Source: UBA7672 sp963784415 (lineage in GTDB: Bacteria > Pseudomonadota > Alphaproteobacteria > Caulobacterales > Hyphomonadaceae). Taken from it: a DNA stretch of 64,000 nucleotides. Shown here in pieces: positions 34,402 through 43,195 of this stretch. The DNA lies in contig CAWARK010000004.1 in NCBI GenBank assembly GCA_963784415.1, positions 1-64,000 of the forward strand, in the 5' to 3' direction. Position numbers and translations under genes: made by a program. Positions within the stretch are counted from its first letter, which is position 1. Each line of letters opens with the position of its first letter. The notes beneath the pieces are model-generated. The model made no database searches and was not told the origin of the DNA. It saw nothing but the letters and a program-made list of their open reading frames with translations.

Positions 34402-35337
34402 TCAGCCCAGGCGGTTCATCCGGGCGAGCGTGTCTGCGAATTCGGTCATCGTCTCGTCGAAGATGCGAGCGACCGGCTTTACGTCTGTGATGCGTCCTGC
34501 GACCTGTCCCGTCAGCGCAATTCCCGCTTCGAGATCGCCGCCGAAATACACGTCCTGCGTGTGTGCAAACTCACCAAAGATGTTGGGCGAGCCTTCGTCC
34601 TCGAGGCGCGTGGTGCGCTGGGTGCGCAAGGCGCGCAGGGCAGGGCCGGGACCCTTGCGATTGAGGAAGACGGTGTCGGTCGCTTCGGCGGCGACGATCG
34701 CATCCTTCCAGTTGTGATGAACCGGGCTCTCCGCAGATGAGAGAATGCGCGTCCCCATCAGCACCCCCTCCGCCCCCAACGCAAACGCCGCCGCCATCGT
34801 GCGGCCATCCATGATGCCGCCGGCCGCGACCACGGGCACCTTCACCCGCTCGCAGACCAGCGGGATCAGCACCATGGATGCGACATCCTTCGGGTTCTTG
34901 AACCCCCCACCTTCACCACCCTCCACAATCAACCCATCGACGCCTGCTTCAACCGCGCGCAAGGCGCCGGCCAGATTTGGCACGACGTGAAACACGGTGA
35001 GGCCCGCCGCCTTCAACGTGGCGGTGTATTTCATCGGATCGCCCGCCGACGTGGTGACGAACTTCACGCCCTGGTCGATGACGAACTGGATGATGCCCGG
35101 GTCGCGCACGAAGGCCTGCGCGATGTTGACGCCGAAGGGCTTGTCGGTCAGCTCGCGCATCTTCACGATTTCGAGCTTCACCGCGTCGAGCTCACCGGAA
35201 GATGTCTCGATGATGCCCATGCCGCCGGCATTCGAGACGGCGGACGACAGCTGCGCCCGTGCAATCCAGCCCATGGCGGCCTGGATGATCGGCTTCTCGA
35301 TGCCGAGCATCTCGGTAACGCGCGTGCGAATGGCCAT
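34402..35337 (-). CDS. Nitronate monooxygenase (2-nitropropane dioxygenase-like FMN enzyme)
   Basis: 311 residues forming a TIM barrel with the class signatures: P-I-I-Q-A-A-M-G-W near residue 15, G-G-M-G-I-I, V-E-G-G-E-G-G-G-F in the middle and the FMN phosphate site A-A-G-G-I-M-D-G-R-T followed by A-L-G-A-E-G-V-L-M-G-T-R. Enzymes of this family oxidise alkyl nitronates such as propionate 3-nitronate using FMN; some relatives have other roles. Frame intact; start ATG 35337. It lies 57 nt downstream of dgkA on the same strand. Confidence 0.85.
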   Translation of the reverse strand: MAIRTRVTEMLGIEKPIIQAAMGWIARAQLSSAVSNAGGMGIIETSSGELDAVKLEIVKMRELTDKPFGVNIAQAFVRDPGIIQFVIDQGVKFVTTSAGDPMKYTATLKAAGLTVFHVVPNLAGALRAVEAGVDGLIVEGGEGGGFKNPKDVASMVLIPLVCERVKVPVVAAGGIMDGRTMAAAFALGAEGVLMGTRILSSAESPVHHNWKDAIVAAEATDTVFLNRKGPGPALRALRTQRTTRLEDEGSPNIFGEFAHTQDVYFGGDLEAGIALTGQVAGRITDVKPVARIFDETMTEFADTLARMNRLG

Positions 35338-35394
35338 AACTGTTCTCCCTGTCGCTACAGCCTTGCGCGCTGACCCGGCGTCAGCGCAAGCGCC

Positions 35395-35793
35395 TCAATG
35401 CGGCGCCGGCCAGATCTGCACGGCGACATAAGGCCAGAATACCATCAGGCCGATCACTGCGGCCGCCACGGAGGCGACGAGGACAGCTCCGGCGGCGACG
35501 TCCTTCGCGGCTTTGACGGAGGCGTGCAGTTCGGGCTGCACCACGTCGCAGAGGTGTTCGAAAGCCGTGTTGACCAGTTCGGCGGTCAGCACGATCGCGA
35601 TGGCGACCACCAGCCAGCGCCAGTCCTGTGCCGAAATCCCCCAGAGACAGCCGAGACCGATGACCGCCGCCGTCGCGACGACGTGGATGCGGAAATTGTG
35701 CTGGGTCACCAGCGCATAAAGGAGGCCCTGCAGGGCGTAGCGAAAGCTCTTCAGGCGGTCGCTGAAGCTGAAGGCGCTGCGTGGCTTCGACAT
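35395..35793 (-). CDS. dgkA: Diacylglycerol kinase (prokaryotic DgkA type)
   Basis: 132 residues, three transmembrane helices. The basic N-terminus D-R-L-K-S-F-R-Y-A, the catalytic segment A-E-L-V-N-T-A-F-E-H-L-C-D, and the following S-V-K-A-A-K-D-V-A-A-G-A-V-L are the diagnostic elements. DgkA phosphorylates diacylglycerol (or undecaprenol in relatives) at the inner membrane. In this organism that fits OpgH in the same window, because osmoregulated glucan decoration with phosphoglycerol releases diacylglycerol. Start ATG 35793; the frame is open to 35832. Confidence 0.88.
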   Translation of the reverse strand: MSKPRSAFSFSDRLKSFRYALQGLLYALVTQHNFRIHVVATAAVIGLGCLWGISAQDWRWLVVAIAIVLTAELVNTAFEHLCDVVQPELHASVKAAKDVAAGAVLVASVAAAVIGLMVFWPYVAVQIWPAPH

Positions 35794-35948
35794 GGTCACA
35801 CTCCCGTCGGCGCGGCCGCTTAAACCGGCCAATTCTGCGCACGCGTTTTTCTGACGGATTCGTTTCAGATCAATGCGTTGTGCGGATCAGACCGGCCGAT
35901 TCTGTATATCTCAATCCTACACCCGCTTTCCCGGACAGATACTCCGGG

Positions 35949-37078
35949 ATGAGCAACACAACCAATCTTGTGCTTCCGTACCTCGCCGTTGGGCAGGCCC
36001 AGAAGCACGTCACCGTCAATGAAACCCTGCGCCGCCTCGATGCAGTGGTGCAGCTGACCGTTGTTTCGGCCTCAACCACGGCCGAGCCCGGATCGCCCGG
36101 CGATGGCGCGGTTTACATCGTGCCATCCGGCAAGTCGGGTACGCAGTGGGCGAGCTTTGCGAACTGGTCGCTCGGCTATTACCGTGACGGCGCCTGGGAA
36201 CAGATCACGCCTCGCGAAGGCTGGCTTGCCTACGTCACCGACACGGACTTGCTGCTTCACTACACAGGCTCGGCCTGGGAGCTGTTCGCGCCGGGCAAAC
36301 TGCTGACCCTGTCGGCCACCGACAAGCTGCTCGGGCGATCCTCGTCCGGCGCGGGGGCGGCGGAGGAGATTACCTGCACGGCGGCGGGCAGGGCGTTGAT
36401 CGACGATGCCGATGCGGCGGCGCAACGCACGACGCTTGGCCTGGCGATCGGGACGAACGTCCAGGCCTATGACGCGGAGCTTGCAGCGATTGCCGCACTT
36501 ACAAGCGCTGCAAACAAGCTGGCGTACTTCACCGGTTCTGGCGCGGCAGCCCTCGCAGACCTCACCGCTGCGGGGCGCGCGCTGATCGACGATGCTGATG
36601 CGCCGGCGCAGTGCGCAACGCTGGGCACGTGGCGTGTGCTGGCGCAATCGGCGGTCGCTTCGTCGATCACAGGCACGTTGACCAAAACGGCGCTCGCGAC
36701 CGTCCACGTGCCGGCGGGCGCCATCGGCCCAATGGACGGCTCAGGGTATCGACGCAGTGGACCACAACGGCCAACACGAATTCCAAAACCCTGACCTTCG
36801 AGCTCGGAACAACGGCCTTCCTGAACTTCACGCAGAACGGCGCGACCTCTGGCGGGTATCGCGACCAGCGCGAGATCGCCAACCGCAACAGCCAGTCGTC
36901 GCAGGCCTGCTGGCGCGCGAGCCAGGCGCCCTTCGGCACGGGCATCGTGTCGTTGGCGGCGGGCGGCACGATCGACACGTCGATCACCCAGGACGTGATC
37001 TTCTACGGCACGCTGGCCAACACCGGCGATACGATCACGCTCGAAAGTTACATGGTGGAGCTGCTCTATGGCGGCTGA
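35949..37078 (+). CDS. DUF2793 phage/GTA-tail-like protein with internal repeat (frame broken near 36730)
   Basis: About 377 residues. The N-terminal 110 residues are the DUF2793 domain (L-P-Y-L-A-V-G-Q-A-Q-K-H-V-T-V-N-E and W-L-A-Y-V-T-D). Next come two copies of a linker, A-A-G-R-A-L-I-D-D-A-D-A with A-A-Q-R-T-T-L-G or P-A-Q-C-A-T-L-G, starting at about 36382 and 36568. The C-terminal beta-rich part (A-F-L-N-F-T-Q-N-G-A-T-S-G-G) is in another frame; the shift equals one missing base, probably an A in CCCAATGG near 36730. DUF2793 occurs in prophages and gene transfer agents, but no other phage gene is adjacent, so this is an orphan. Confidence 0.75.
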
Positions 37079-37107
37079 GGCGCGGCCTGCCTTCCAGAAA
37101 GAGGGGC

Positions 37108-37875
37108 CTACCAGACGCGGCGGGTCAGTCCGTTGACAAGATAACCGCCCAGCGTCGGCGCATAATACTGGTTCGAGGGCAGGGTGCTGGGCGGCAGCGA
37201 TTTTACGTCGCCGGCCAGCACACGCGCCATCGTCTGCACCACCAGGTCCTGCGATTTCGCCGCCATCAGCGTCATGTAGGTCTGCATGTTGTCGTTGGCG
37301 GCGACCGGGATCCGGTTGGTCGCCAGGATCGGGCCGGTGTCGACGCCGAGATCGACCAGATGCAGCGTCACGCCGAAATGCTCGGGCTCGCCATTGGCCA
37401 GCGCGAAATAGCCGCCATTGATGCCGCGATAGGCGGGGTTCACGCCGGAATGATAGTTCACCACCGGGCAGGCGCAGGCGTCCAGCAGCGGCGCGCGCAG
37501 CATGCCGGCCGAAGCCACGAAGACGGCGCCGGGTTTCAGCGCACGGATCGCCGCGAGTGCTTCATCGGAATTGAGATTGGCGACGTCGATGCGCGATGCG
37601 CCCATCACAGGCGTCGCGTCGCATGCAGCGCGAAGTTCCGCGAGACGACCGCGCGACAGAGGCTTTGTGATTTTCGCGGCGAGCTGTGCTGCCTTCATCG
37701 AATAGACGGCGGCGGCGCCGAGTTTCTTCTTGCGCCGGGCCCAGAAGGCAGAGGTGGGCTCGCCGCGTTCGACGATGACAGGGAAATTGCCGAATCGTTT
37801 GCGCAGCGCGTTGACCATGGTCCACGCGTGCGGGGCATCGCCAACAAGGGCGATAAGGCCGGAGGTGTTTTCCAT
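37108..37875 (-). CDS. Formyltransferase family protein (Fmt/PurN fold)
   Basis: 255 residues. The catalytic part reads V-V-N-Y-H-S-G-V-N-P-A-Y-R-G-I-N-G-G-Y-F-A with the Asn and His of the N-H-D triad, and V-D-L-G-V-D-T-G-P-I-L with the Asp. This is the N10-formyltetrahydrofolate-dependent transferase fold used for Met-tRNA, GAR or amino sugars. The C-terminal Fmt tRNA domain is missing and the N-terminus is long and non-standard, so the acceptor may be a nucleotide sugar or an unknown amine. Convergent to the DUF2793 gene; start ATG 37875. Confidence 0.78.
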   Translation of the reverse strand: MENTSGLIALVGDAPHAWTMVNALRKRFGNFPVIVERGEPTSAFWARRKKKLGAAAVYSMKAAQLAAKITKPLSRGRLAELRAACDATPVMGASRIDVANLNSDEALAAIRALKPGAVFVASAGMLRAPLLDACACPVVNYHSGVNPAYRGINGGYFALANGEPEHFGVTLHLVDLGVDTGPILATNRIPVAANDNMQTYMTLMAAKSQDLVVQTMARVLAGDVKSLPPSTLPSNQYYAPTLGGYLVNGLTRRVW

Positions 37876-37954
37876 CGAGCGGATCCGGGCGTTTGAATCC
37901 GGGAAGCTAGCAGGCCTTGGTTAGAGTCGCTGAAATCCGATCGATGAAATTCGA

Positions 37955-38470
37955 TCAATCGCAGCCGTCGCGCTCAAGATCGAGGACGGGCAAAAGGTCG
38001 GCCCCATCCCGGTCGGTGAGCGAGATGACCAGGCGATCGGGGTCGGCCTCGGCCACGAGATATTCCGTTCTGGCGTCGTAAGGCGCGGGCTGCGGTGTGA
38101 AGAAAGCGCGCCAGCGCAGCTTCTTCGCAGGCCATCCGTCTGGCTCGGGAGCGCGCGCGCCCGAGCCGCCCGTCCTGTCATTCTCATTGAGGAAGAATGT
38201 CGCGCGCGAGCCGTCGCGGGCGAAGGAAACGCGGCCGCCGGGTTGGGGCGCGTTGTTGGCATAGATGGTCAGCTGGCCTTCATAGGCGCTCCTGTCGGCA
38301 TTGGGCAGGAGACGGAGGAAGACGGTGGCGCCGGTGTCGAAAGCCTGTTTCTGGACCCAGCAGCCCCAGACGAAGTCGGCGGTCTGCCCTGTGTCGCCGT
38401 CCGGCGCCGTAGCACACGCGGAGAGGGCGAAGACGCTGAACAAAGCCGCCATGCTGACTGTGCGTGCCAT
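37955..38470 (-). CDS. Hypothetical lipoprotein
   Basis: 171 residues. Signal peptide M-A-R-T-V-S-M-A-A-L-F with lipobox A-L-S-A-C-A. The mature part has two further Cys residues (V-W-G-C-W-V-Q near 37 and the very C-terminal D-G-C-D) that may form a disulfide in the periplasm. It contains F-F-L-N-E-N-D-R-T-G and no enzyme motif that I recognise. The gene lies 79 nt upstream of the formyltransferase on the same strand; function unknown. Confidence 0.65.
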   Translation of the reverse strand: MARTVSMAALFSVFALSACATAPDGDTGQTADFVWGCWVQKQAFDTGATVFLRLLPNADRSAYEGQLTIYANNAPQPGGRVSFARDGSRATFFLNENDRTGGSGARAPEPDGWPAKKLRWRAFFTPQPAPYDARTEYLVAEADPDRLVISLTDRDGADLLPVLDLERDGCD

Positions 38471-38634
38471 GACTTCCCAATCTTTGCGCTTGCCGGGCCC
38501 TGCGCCTGCCGGACGGCTTTGGTGCGACCCTTCGCCCTGTATTGTTCATAGCTTGGTTAAAGCCGCCAAGGGACTGCAATTCACAGCATTTGAGAGGGCT
38601 TAACGAGGCGCGGGTCCGGGGTTAGAAAGGGGGC

Positions 38635-39699
38635 ATGACAACACCATCCGACACGCCCGACCTCGCCACCCTGATCGCCCGCGCCGAGGCGGGTGACATA
38701 AACGCCGCCGCTCGCGCTTCGATGGAACTCGACCGCGCGGGCAAGCATCAGCAGGCCTTCCAGTATCTGGCGCGCGCCGCCAAGGGCGGTCATCTCACCG
38801 CGCAGGTGGCGCTTGGTCTGCGACTGATGACGGGCCATGCCGCGCCGCTGGACCCCGATCAGGGCATGTTGCTGATCTCGAAGGCAGCCAATGCCGGATC
38901 GGGCGATGCGCTGGCCTACATGGCGTCGATCGTGACCAGCGGCCTCATCGGCGAACCGAACTGGGAAGCTGCCTTCGTGGCCCTTCTGCGTGGGGCCGAG
39001 CGGAAGAGCGCAAGCGCGCTCGCCCAGCTCAACGTGCTGGATATCGCCGGTATGACCTCGGTCCGCACGTTGCAGGACTTCGCGAATTCGCCCCGCCCGC
39101 GCACGGTATCGGAAACGCCACACATCGCGACGCTCGAGGGCCTGCTGCCCCGCGCCATCTGCGACCACTGGATAGCGCGAACCAAGCCCAAACTCTCGGC
39201 TGCTCGCGTTCACGATGCCGAACAGGGCGGCCGACGCGTCGACGCGATGCGAACCAACACCGGCGCCGGGTTCCGCCTTTCGGACACGGATCTGATCATG
39301 CAGATGACCCGCGCCCGTATTGCGTCTGCGATCGGTCAGCCTCTCCGCTACCAGGAACCGGCGAATGTGCTGCATTACGCGGTCGGCCAGACCTATGAGC
39401 CTCACTATGATTTTCTCGACCCCGACAACGCCAACTTTGCGCCGGTGATCAGCAAGCAGGGCCAGAGGGTGGCGACGGCGCTGGTCTATCTCAATGACGG
39501 GTTCGATGGCGGCGAGACGAACTTCGTCGAACTCAAACGCAAGATTCGCGGCAGGCCGGGCGAGCTGCTGACGTTCAACAATGTGAAGCCGGATGGGTCT
39601 GTTGACCCCCAGACGCTGCACGAAGGCACGGCGCCGACGCGTGGCGAGAAGTGGCTGCTGTCGGTGTGGGTGCGGGATCGTTCCCAGCCGGCGATCTAG
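38635..39699 (+). CDS. Sel1-repeat protein with C-terminal prolyl-4-hydroxylase-like 2OG-Fe(II) dioxygenase domain
   Basis: 354 residues. The N-terminal about 130 residues are Sel1-like helical repeats (A-F-Q-Y-L-A-R-A-A-K-G-G-H-L-T-A-Q and G-M-L-L-I-S-K-A-A-N-A-G). The C-terminal half is a P4Hc domain with the iron triad: P-H-Y-D-F giving H-x-D, and the distal His in T-L-H-E-G-T-A-P followed by the 2-oxoglutarate-binding basic residue in G-E-K-W-L-L. It is expected to hydroxylate a protein or peptide substrate recruited by the Sel1 repeats. No signal peptide. It precedes the adenine deaminase gene by 21 nt. Confidence 0.85.
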   Translation: MTTPSDTPDLATLIARAEAGDINAAARASMELDRAGKHQQAFQYLARAAKGGHLTAQVALGLRLMTGHAAPLDPDQGMLLISKAANAGSGDALAYMASIVTSGLIGEPNWEAAFVALLRGAERKSASALAQLNVLDIAGMTSVRTLQDFANSPRPRTVSETPHIATLEGLLPRAICDHWIARTKPKLSAARVHDAEQGGRRVDAMRTNTGAGFRLSDTDLIMQMTRARIASAIGQPLRYQEPANVLHYAVGQTYEPHYDFLDPDNANFAPVISKQGQRVATALVYLNDGFDGGETNFVELKRKIRGRPGELLTFNNVKPDGSVDPQTLHEGTAPTRGEKWLLSVWVRDRSQPAI

Positions 39700-39720
39700 G
39701 CAGGCGAGGGGACGGAGCGG

Positions 39721-40725
39721 ATGACCAACGATCTTGCGGGCTTCATTCGCGGACTGCCCAAGGCGGAACTGCATCTGCATATCGAAGGCTCGCTGGAGCC
39801 GGAGCTGATGTTCGCGCTCGGCCAGCGCAACAAGGTCGATATCCCCTTTCGGTCGGTGGATGAGGTGAGGGCGGCCTACGCTTTCTCGAACCTGCAGGAT
39901 TTTCTGGATATCTATTATCAGGGCGCGAACGTCCTGCAGACCGAGCAGGATTTCCAGGCGCTCGCTCTGGCCTATTTCGAGCGGCTGCATGCCGATGGCG
40001 GCGTGCATGCGGAGATTTTCTTTGATCCCGAAACGCATACGGATCGCGGCCTGCCGTTTTCGGTCGCGATCGAGGGTCTGCTGCAGGGCATGCGCGATGC
40101 CGAGGCGAAGTATGGCATCACGTCGCAACTGATCATGTGCTTCCTGCGGCATCTGGATGAGGAGTCCTCGTTCCGGACATTGAAATCGGCCGAGCCGTAT
40201 CTCGATCGTATTGCCGGCGTGGGCCTCGACAGTTCAGAGAAAGGCCATCCGCCGTCAAAGTTCGCGCGCGTGTTCAAGGCGGCGAAAGAGCGTGGGCTCA
40301 AGATTGTCGCGCATGCGGGCGAGGAAGGGCCGCCCGACTATGTCTACGAGGCGCTGGATATCCTGCAGGTCGATCGCATCGATCATGGCAATCGCGCGCT
40401 GGAGGATACGGCGCTGACGCAGAGGCTGGTGCGCGAGGGTATGACACTGACAGTGTGTCCGCTGTCGAACCTGAAGCTGTGCGTCGTGCATGATCTCAAG
40501 GACCATCCGATGAAACGGATGCTGGACCTCGGCCTGAAAGCGACCTGCAATTCGGATGATCCGGCCTATTTCGGCGGCTATCTGGCGGAGAACTATCTTC
40601 GCACGGCGGAGGCGGTCGGCCTGTCGAAAGCCGAGATCGTCACGCTGGCGAGGAACTCGTTCACCGGGTCGTTTCTCGATCCGGCGTCGGTCGCGAAGCA
40701 TCGCCCGGCGATGCTCGCTGGCTGA
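39721..40725 (+). CDS. Adenine deaminase (adenosine deaminase superfamily)
   Basis: 334 residues. Zinc-binding H-L-H-I-E-G-S at residues 18-24, then H-A-E-I-F-F-D-P-E-T-H-T, the third His in V-A-H-A-G-E-E-G-P-P with catalytic Glu, I-D-H-G and the terminal N-S-D-D-P-A-Y-F-G-G with Asp ligands. The E-I-F-F-D-P and G-H-P-P-S-K-F features are those of the proteobacterial/fungal adenine deaminase branch, not of true adenosine deaminase, so adenine to hypoxanthine is the likely reaction. It heads a run with the PaaI-like and SnoaL-like genes. Confidence 0.87.
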   Translation: MTNDLAGFIRGLPKAELHLHIEGSLEPELMFALGQRNKVDIPFRSVDEVRAAYAFSNLQDFLDIYYQGANVLQTEQDFQALALAYFERLHADGGVHAEIFFDPETHTDRGLPFSVAIEGLLQGMRDAEAKYGITSQLIMCFLRHLDEESSFRTLKSAEPYLDRIAGVGLDSSEKGHPPSKFARVFKAAKERGLKIVAHAGEEGPPDYVYEALDILQVDRIDHGNRALEDTALTQRLVREGMTLTVCPLSNLKLCVVHDLKDHPMKRMLDLGLKATCNSDDPAYFGGYLAENYLRTAEAVGLSKAEIVTLARNSFTGSFLDPASVAKHRPAMLAG

Positions 40726-40777
40726 GGGCAATTGACCTGCGGATTTGTCCGCCGCCAACGTGACGCAAATCGATCGC

Positions 40778-41167
40778 ATGAGCGAACATATCCGCAAGCA
40801 CATCCCCTTTGCCGGTCTCCTCGGCATCGACGTTGTTTCGGCCGAGAAGGACCGGATCGAGGCGCGCATGCTGGTGCGGCCGGACATGTGCAATCCGGTG
40901 AAGGGGCTGCATGGCGGCGCGGCCATGTCGCTGGCGGATACCCTGGGCGCGATGGGCGCGTCGATGAACCTGCCGGAGGGGGCGGGGGGCACCACCACCC
41001 TTGAAAGCAAGACCAATTTCATCGGCGTTGCACGCGAGGGCGATACCGTCATTGCTGTCTGCACGCCGCTCCATATCGGCAAGCGCACGTCGATCTGGCA
41101 GACGAAGATAACCTCCGAGGCAGGCAAGACTGTCGCACTGGTGACGCAGACCCAGATGGTGCTCTAG
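40778..41167 (+). CDS. PaaI-type hotdog thioesterase
   Basis: 129 residues from the ATG at 40778 (in-frame GTG 40760 and TTG 40745 are alternatives). The hotdog signature is L-H-G-G-A-A-M-S-L-A-D-T-L-G-A, with preceding N-P-V-K-G, as in PaaI and YbdB/EntH-like acyl-CoA thioesterases; the catalytic Asp is in A-D-T. Later strands read E-S-K-T-N-F-I-G-V-A-R-E-G-D. It likely hydrolyses an aromatic or short acyl-CoA; substrate unknown. Same direction as the adenine deaminase, 52 nt behind. Confidence 0.8.
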   Translation: MSEHIRKHIPFAGLLGIDVVSAEKDRIEARMLVRPDMCNPVKGLHGGAAMSLADTLGAMGASMNLPEGAGGTTTLESKTNFIGVAREGDTVIAVCTPLHIGKRTSIWQTKITSEAGKTVALVTQTQMVL

Positions 41168-41193
41168 TCTGCGTTCAGGACACGGAGGTCGCG

Positions 41194-41586
41194 ATGTCTC
41201 TCGAGCGTAAGGTTCGCGCGTATATCGCTGCTGTTGAGGGCGGCGCCGTGGGCGAGGACCTGGCGGCGTTCTACCATCCCGACGTGATCCAGCATGAGTT
41301 TCCGAACCGGCTGGTGCCACACGGCGCTGCCCGCGATCTCGACGCCATCCTGCAGGGAGCCGAACGCGGCTCGAAGCTGATGGAACGCCAGATCTATGAT
41401 ATTCATACGGTGACGGAGCTGGGCGACCGGATCGTGCTCGAGTACACATGGACGGGCTATCCGCGGACGCCGGTGGGGACGGTGCGGGTGGGGGAGGCGG
41501 TGCGGGCGCGCATCTGCCAGGTGATCGAGTACGAAGACGGGCTGATTATCCGGCAGCGCAATTACGACTGTTTCGAACCCTTCTGA
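41194..41586 (+). CDS. NTF2-like/SnoaL family protein
   Basis: 130 residues. Begins L-E-R-K-V-R-A-Y-I-A-A-V-E-G-G and continues A-A-F-Y-H-P-D-V-I-Q-H-E-F-P-N, the helix-strand entrance to the NTF2-like cavity, ending I-R-Q-R-N-Y-D-C-F-E-P-F, a pattern common in limonene-epoxide-hydrolase/SnoaL relatives. No catalytic set can be named with certainty. ATG 41194 is preceded by GGACACGGAGG, a good ribosome binding site. Part of the adenine deaminase run. Confidence 0.75.
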   Translation: MSLERKVRAYIAAVEGGAVGEDLAAFYHPDVIQHEFPNRLVPHGAARDLDAILQGAERGSKLMERQIYDIHTVTELGDRIVLEYTWTGYPRTPVGTVRVGEAVRARICQVIEYEDGLIIRQRNYDCFEPF

Positions 41587-41593
41587 GGCTGAA

Positions 41594-42199
41594 ATGAGCG
41601 GGCGGGGCATCGCGGTATTGGTCTTTGCAACGCTGCTGTCGGCTGGGTGCGGCGGACCTGCGCCGGCGCCCGCCGAAGCGGTCGATACCTCCGACTTCAC
41701 GCCCGATGAAGCCGCTGAAGCGGAGCGCACGGCGCTTTCAAGATGCGGCGTGGTCACGGTCGAAGGCTATTGCGGCATCAAGTTCGGCATGCCGGTGGCC
41801 GAGGCGATGAAGACCTTTCCGGTAAAACTCGAAGGCTATGAGACGCTCGCCGGTGCGGCGCAGGCGCCGGATGTCTGCACGGAACTCTTCGCGGTGCAGC
41901 CGGTGCGCGGCGTCAGCTTTCTGGCCGAAGGCGGCGTGATCGGCCGCGTCGATGTGATTACCGAAGCAGCGCGCTCGTCCGAAGGCTTCGGCGTCGGAAC
42001 GCAGGCGTCGGCAATCCGCACGCGCTATGGCGATGCGCTCTACGTCAATGTGAACGACCTCGAGCCGGAGATCATCGATCTCAGCATCAGCGAGGGCGCG
42101 ACGAAGTTCGTCTACGAAATCCAGGACGGCATCGTGCGCTCATGGCGCGCAGGCGTTGAGCCGACAGTCGACTACGTCGCCCACTGCAGCCCCAACTGA
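41594..42199 (+). CDS. Hypothetical lipoprotein
   Basis: 201 residues. N-terminal signal G-I-A-V-L-V-F-A-T-L-L with lipobox L-S-A-G-C-G. The mature protein is acidic and has the pattern Y-C-G-I-K-F-G-M-P-V-A-E-A and I-R-T-R-Y-G-D-A-L-Y-V, resembling periplasmic proteins with a repeated F-G-M motif found in proteobacterial lipoproteins of unknown role. Cys residues at C-G-V-V and Y-C-G may pair. Eight nt after the SnoaL-like gene; its stop is 4 nt from the galU stop on the other strand. Confidence 0.7.
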   Translation: MSGRGIAVLVFATLLSAGCGGPAPAPAEAVDTSDFTPDEAAEAERTALSRCGVVTVEGYCGIKFGMPVAEAMKTFPVKLEGYETLAGAAQAPDVCTELFAVQPVRGVSFLAEGGVIGRVDVITEAARSSEGFGVGTQASAIRTRYGDALYVNVNDLEPEIIDLSISEGATKFVYEIQDGIVRSWRAGVEPTVDYVAHCSPN

Positions 42200-42203
42200 C
42201 GCC

Positions 42204-43088
42204 TCAGCTTTTCTTGAGCGTCGCTTCCAGGACCGCCCGCGCTTTTTCGCCAAGCTCGGGATGCGCCAGCGCCATGGCCGCGAAGGCTTCGAGATAGAGA
42301 AGCTTGTCGCCGCAGTCATAATCCTGACCGGCATATTTGAAGGCGTGGAAGTCCTGCGCAGACATGAGGCGCTGCATCGCGTCGGTGAGCTGGATTTCGC
42401 CGCCCGCTCCTGGGGTTTGGGTAGCAAGGAGATCGAACACCTGCGGCTGCAGGATGTAGCGGCCGGTGATCTTGAGGCGCGATGGCGCCTTGTCGATCGG
42501 TGGTTTCTCCACCATGCCCTTCATCTTCACCAGCGGGCCGGCGTCGCCCGCCGTCACCGGATCGATCACGCCATACTGGTTGACGCGCTCGAGCGGCACT
42601 TCGTCGACCGCGATGATGTTGCCGCCGACTTCGTTGTAGGCGTCGACCATCTGTTTCAGGCACGAGCCGCCCTTGCCCTTCACGATCACGTCGGGAAGCA
42701 GCACGGCGAACGGTTCATCACCGATGATGTCGCGGGCGCAGAGGACAGCGTGGCCGAGACCGAGGGCGGCCTGCTGGCGTGTGAAGCTGGAAGCGCCGGG
42801 GGGAAGAGCGGCAGCGCGCACTTCGGCCAGGATGGCGTCCTTCTTCTTGGCTTCTAGGGTGGTTTCGAGTTCGAAGGCCTTGTCGAAATAGTCCTCGATC
42901 GCCTGTTTGCCGCGACCGGTGACGAACACGAAGTGTTCGATGCCCGCCTCGCGCGCTTCGTCCACCACGTATTGCAGGGCGGGGCGGTCGAACACCGTCA
43001 GCATTTCCTTCGGCACAGCCTTGGTGGCCGGCAGCACGCGTGTGCCAAAACCGGCGACGGGAAGGACGGCCTTGCGGACAGGTTGCAT
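42204..43088 (-). CDS. galU: UTP-glucose-1-phosphate uridylyltransferase
   Basis: 294 residues. The nucleotidyltransferase N-terminus is K-A-V-L-P-V-A-G-F-G-T-R-V-L-P-A-T-K-A-V-P-K-E-M with the pyrophosphorylase loop and Lys, then F-V-F-V-T-G-R-G-K, L-G-L-G-H-A-V-L and V-L-L-P-D-V. It makes UDP-glucose, the donor used by OpgH encoded at the right end of this window and by surface polysaccharide synthesis. Start ATG 43088. It faces the lipoprotein gene tail to tail and the serine hydrolase gene head to head. Confidence 0.94.
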   Translation of the reverse strand: MQPVRKAVLPVAGFGTRVLPATKAVPKEMLTVFDRPALQYVVDEAREAGIEHFVFVTGRGKQAIEDYFDKAFELETTLEAKKKDAILAEVRAAALPPGASSFTRQQAALGLGHAVLCARDIIGDEPFAVLLPDVIVKGKGGSCLKQMVDAYNEVGGNIIAVDEVPLERVNQYGVIDPVTAGDAGPLVKMKGMVEKPPIDKAPSRLKITGRYILQPQVFDLLATQTPGAGGEIQLTDAMQRLMSAQDFHAFKYAGQDYDCGDKLLYLEAFAAMALAHPELGEKARAVLEATLKKS

Positions 43089-43195
43089 TGGAGCGGATTC
43101 CCTTGGAAGTATTGCCAGCTATAAGAAGCTAGCCGTTACGCACAAGGAACGCGAGCCTGCAAGCCTTCTGCCATCACACCCGCCAGCGGAGATCA

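Noticed and set aside
35949..37078. Prophage or gene transfer agent cluster
   Set aside because: Only one tail-like gene is present; no capsid, portal, terminase or integrase gene lies nearby.
38581..40152. 523-codon minus-strand frame opposite the 2OG-oxygenase and adenine deaminase genes
   Set aside because: It spans two well-identified genes on the other strand and is arginine-rich shadow coding.
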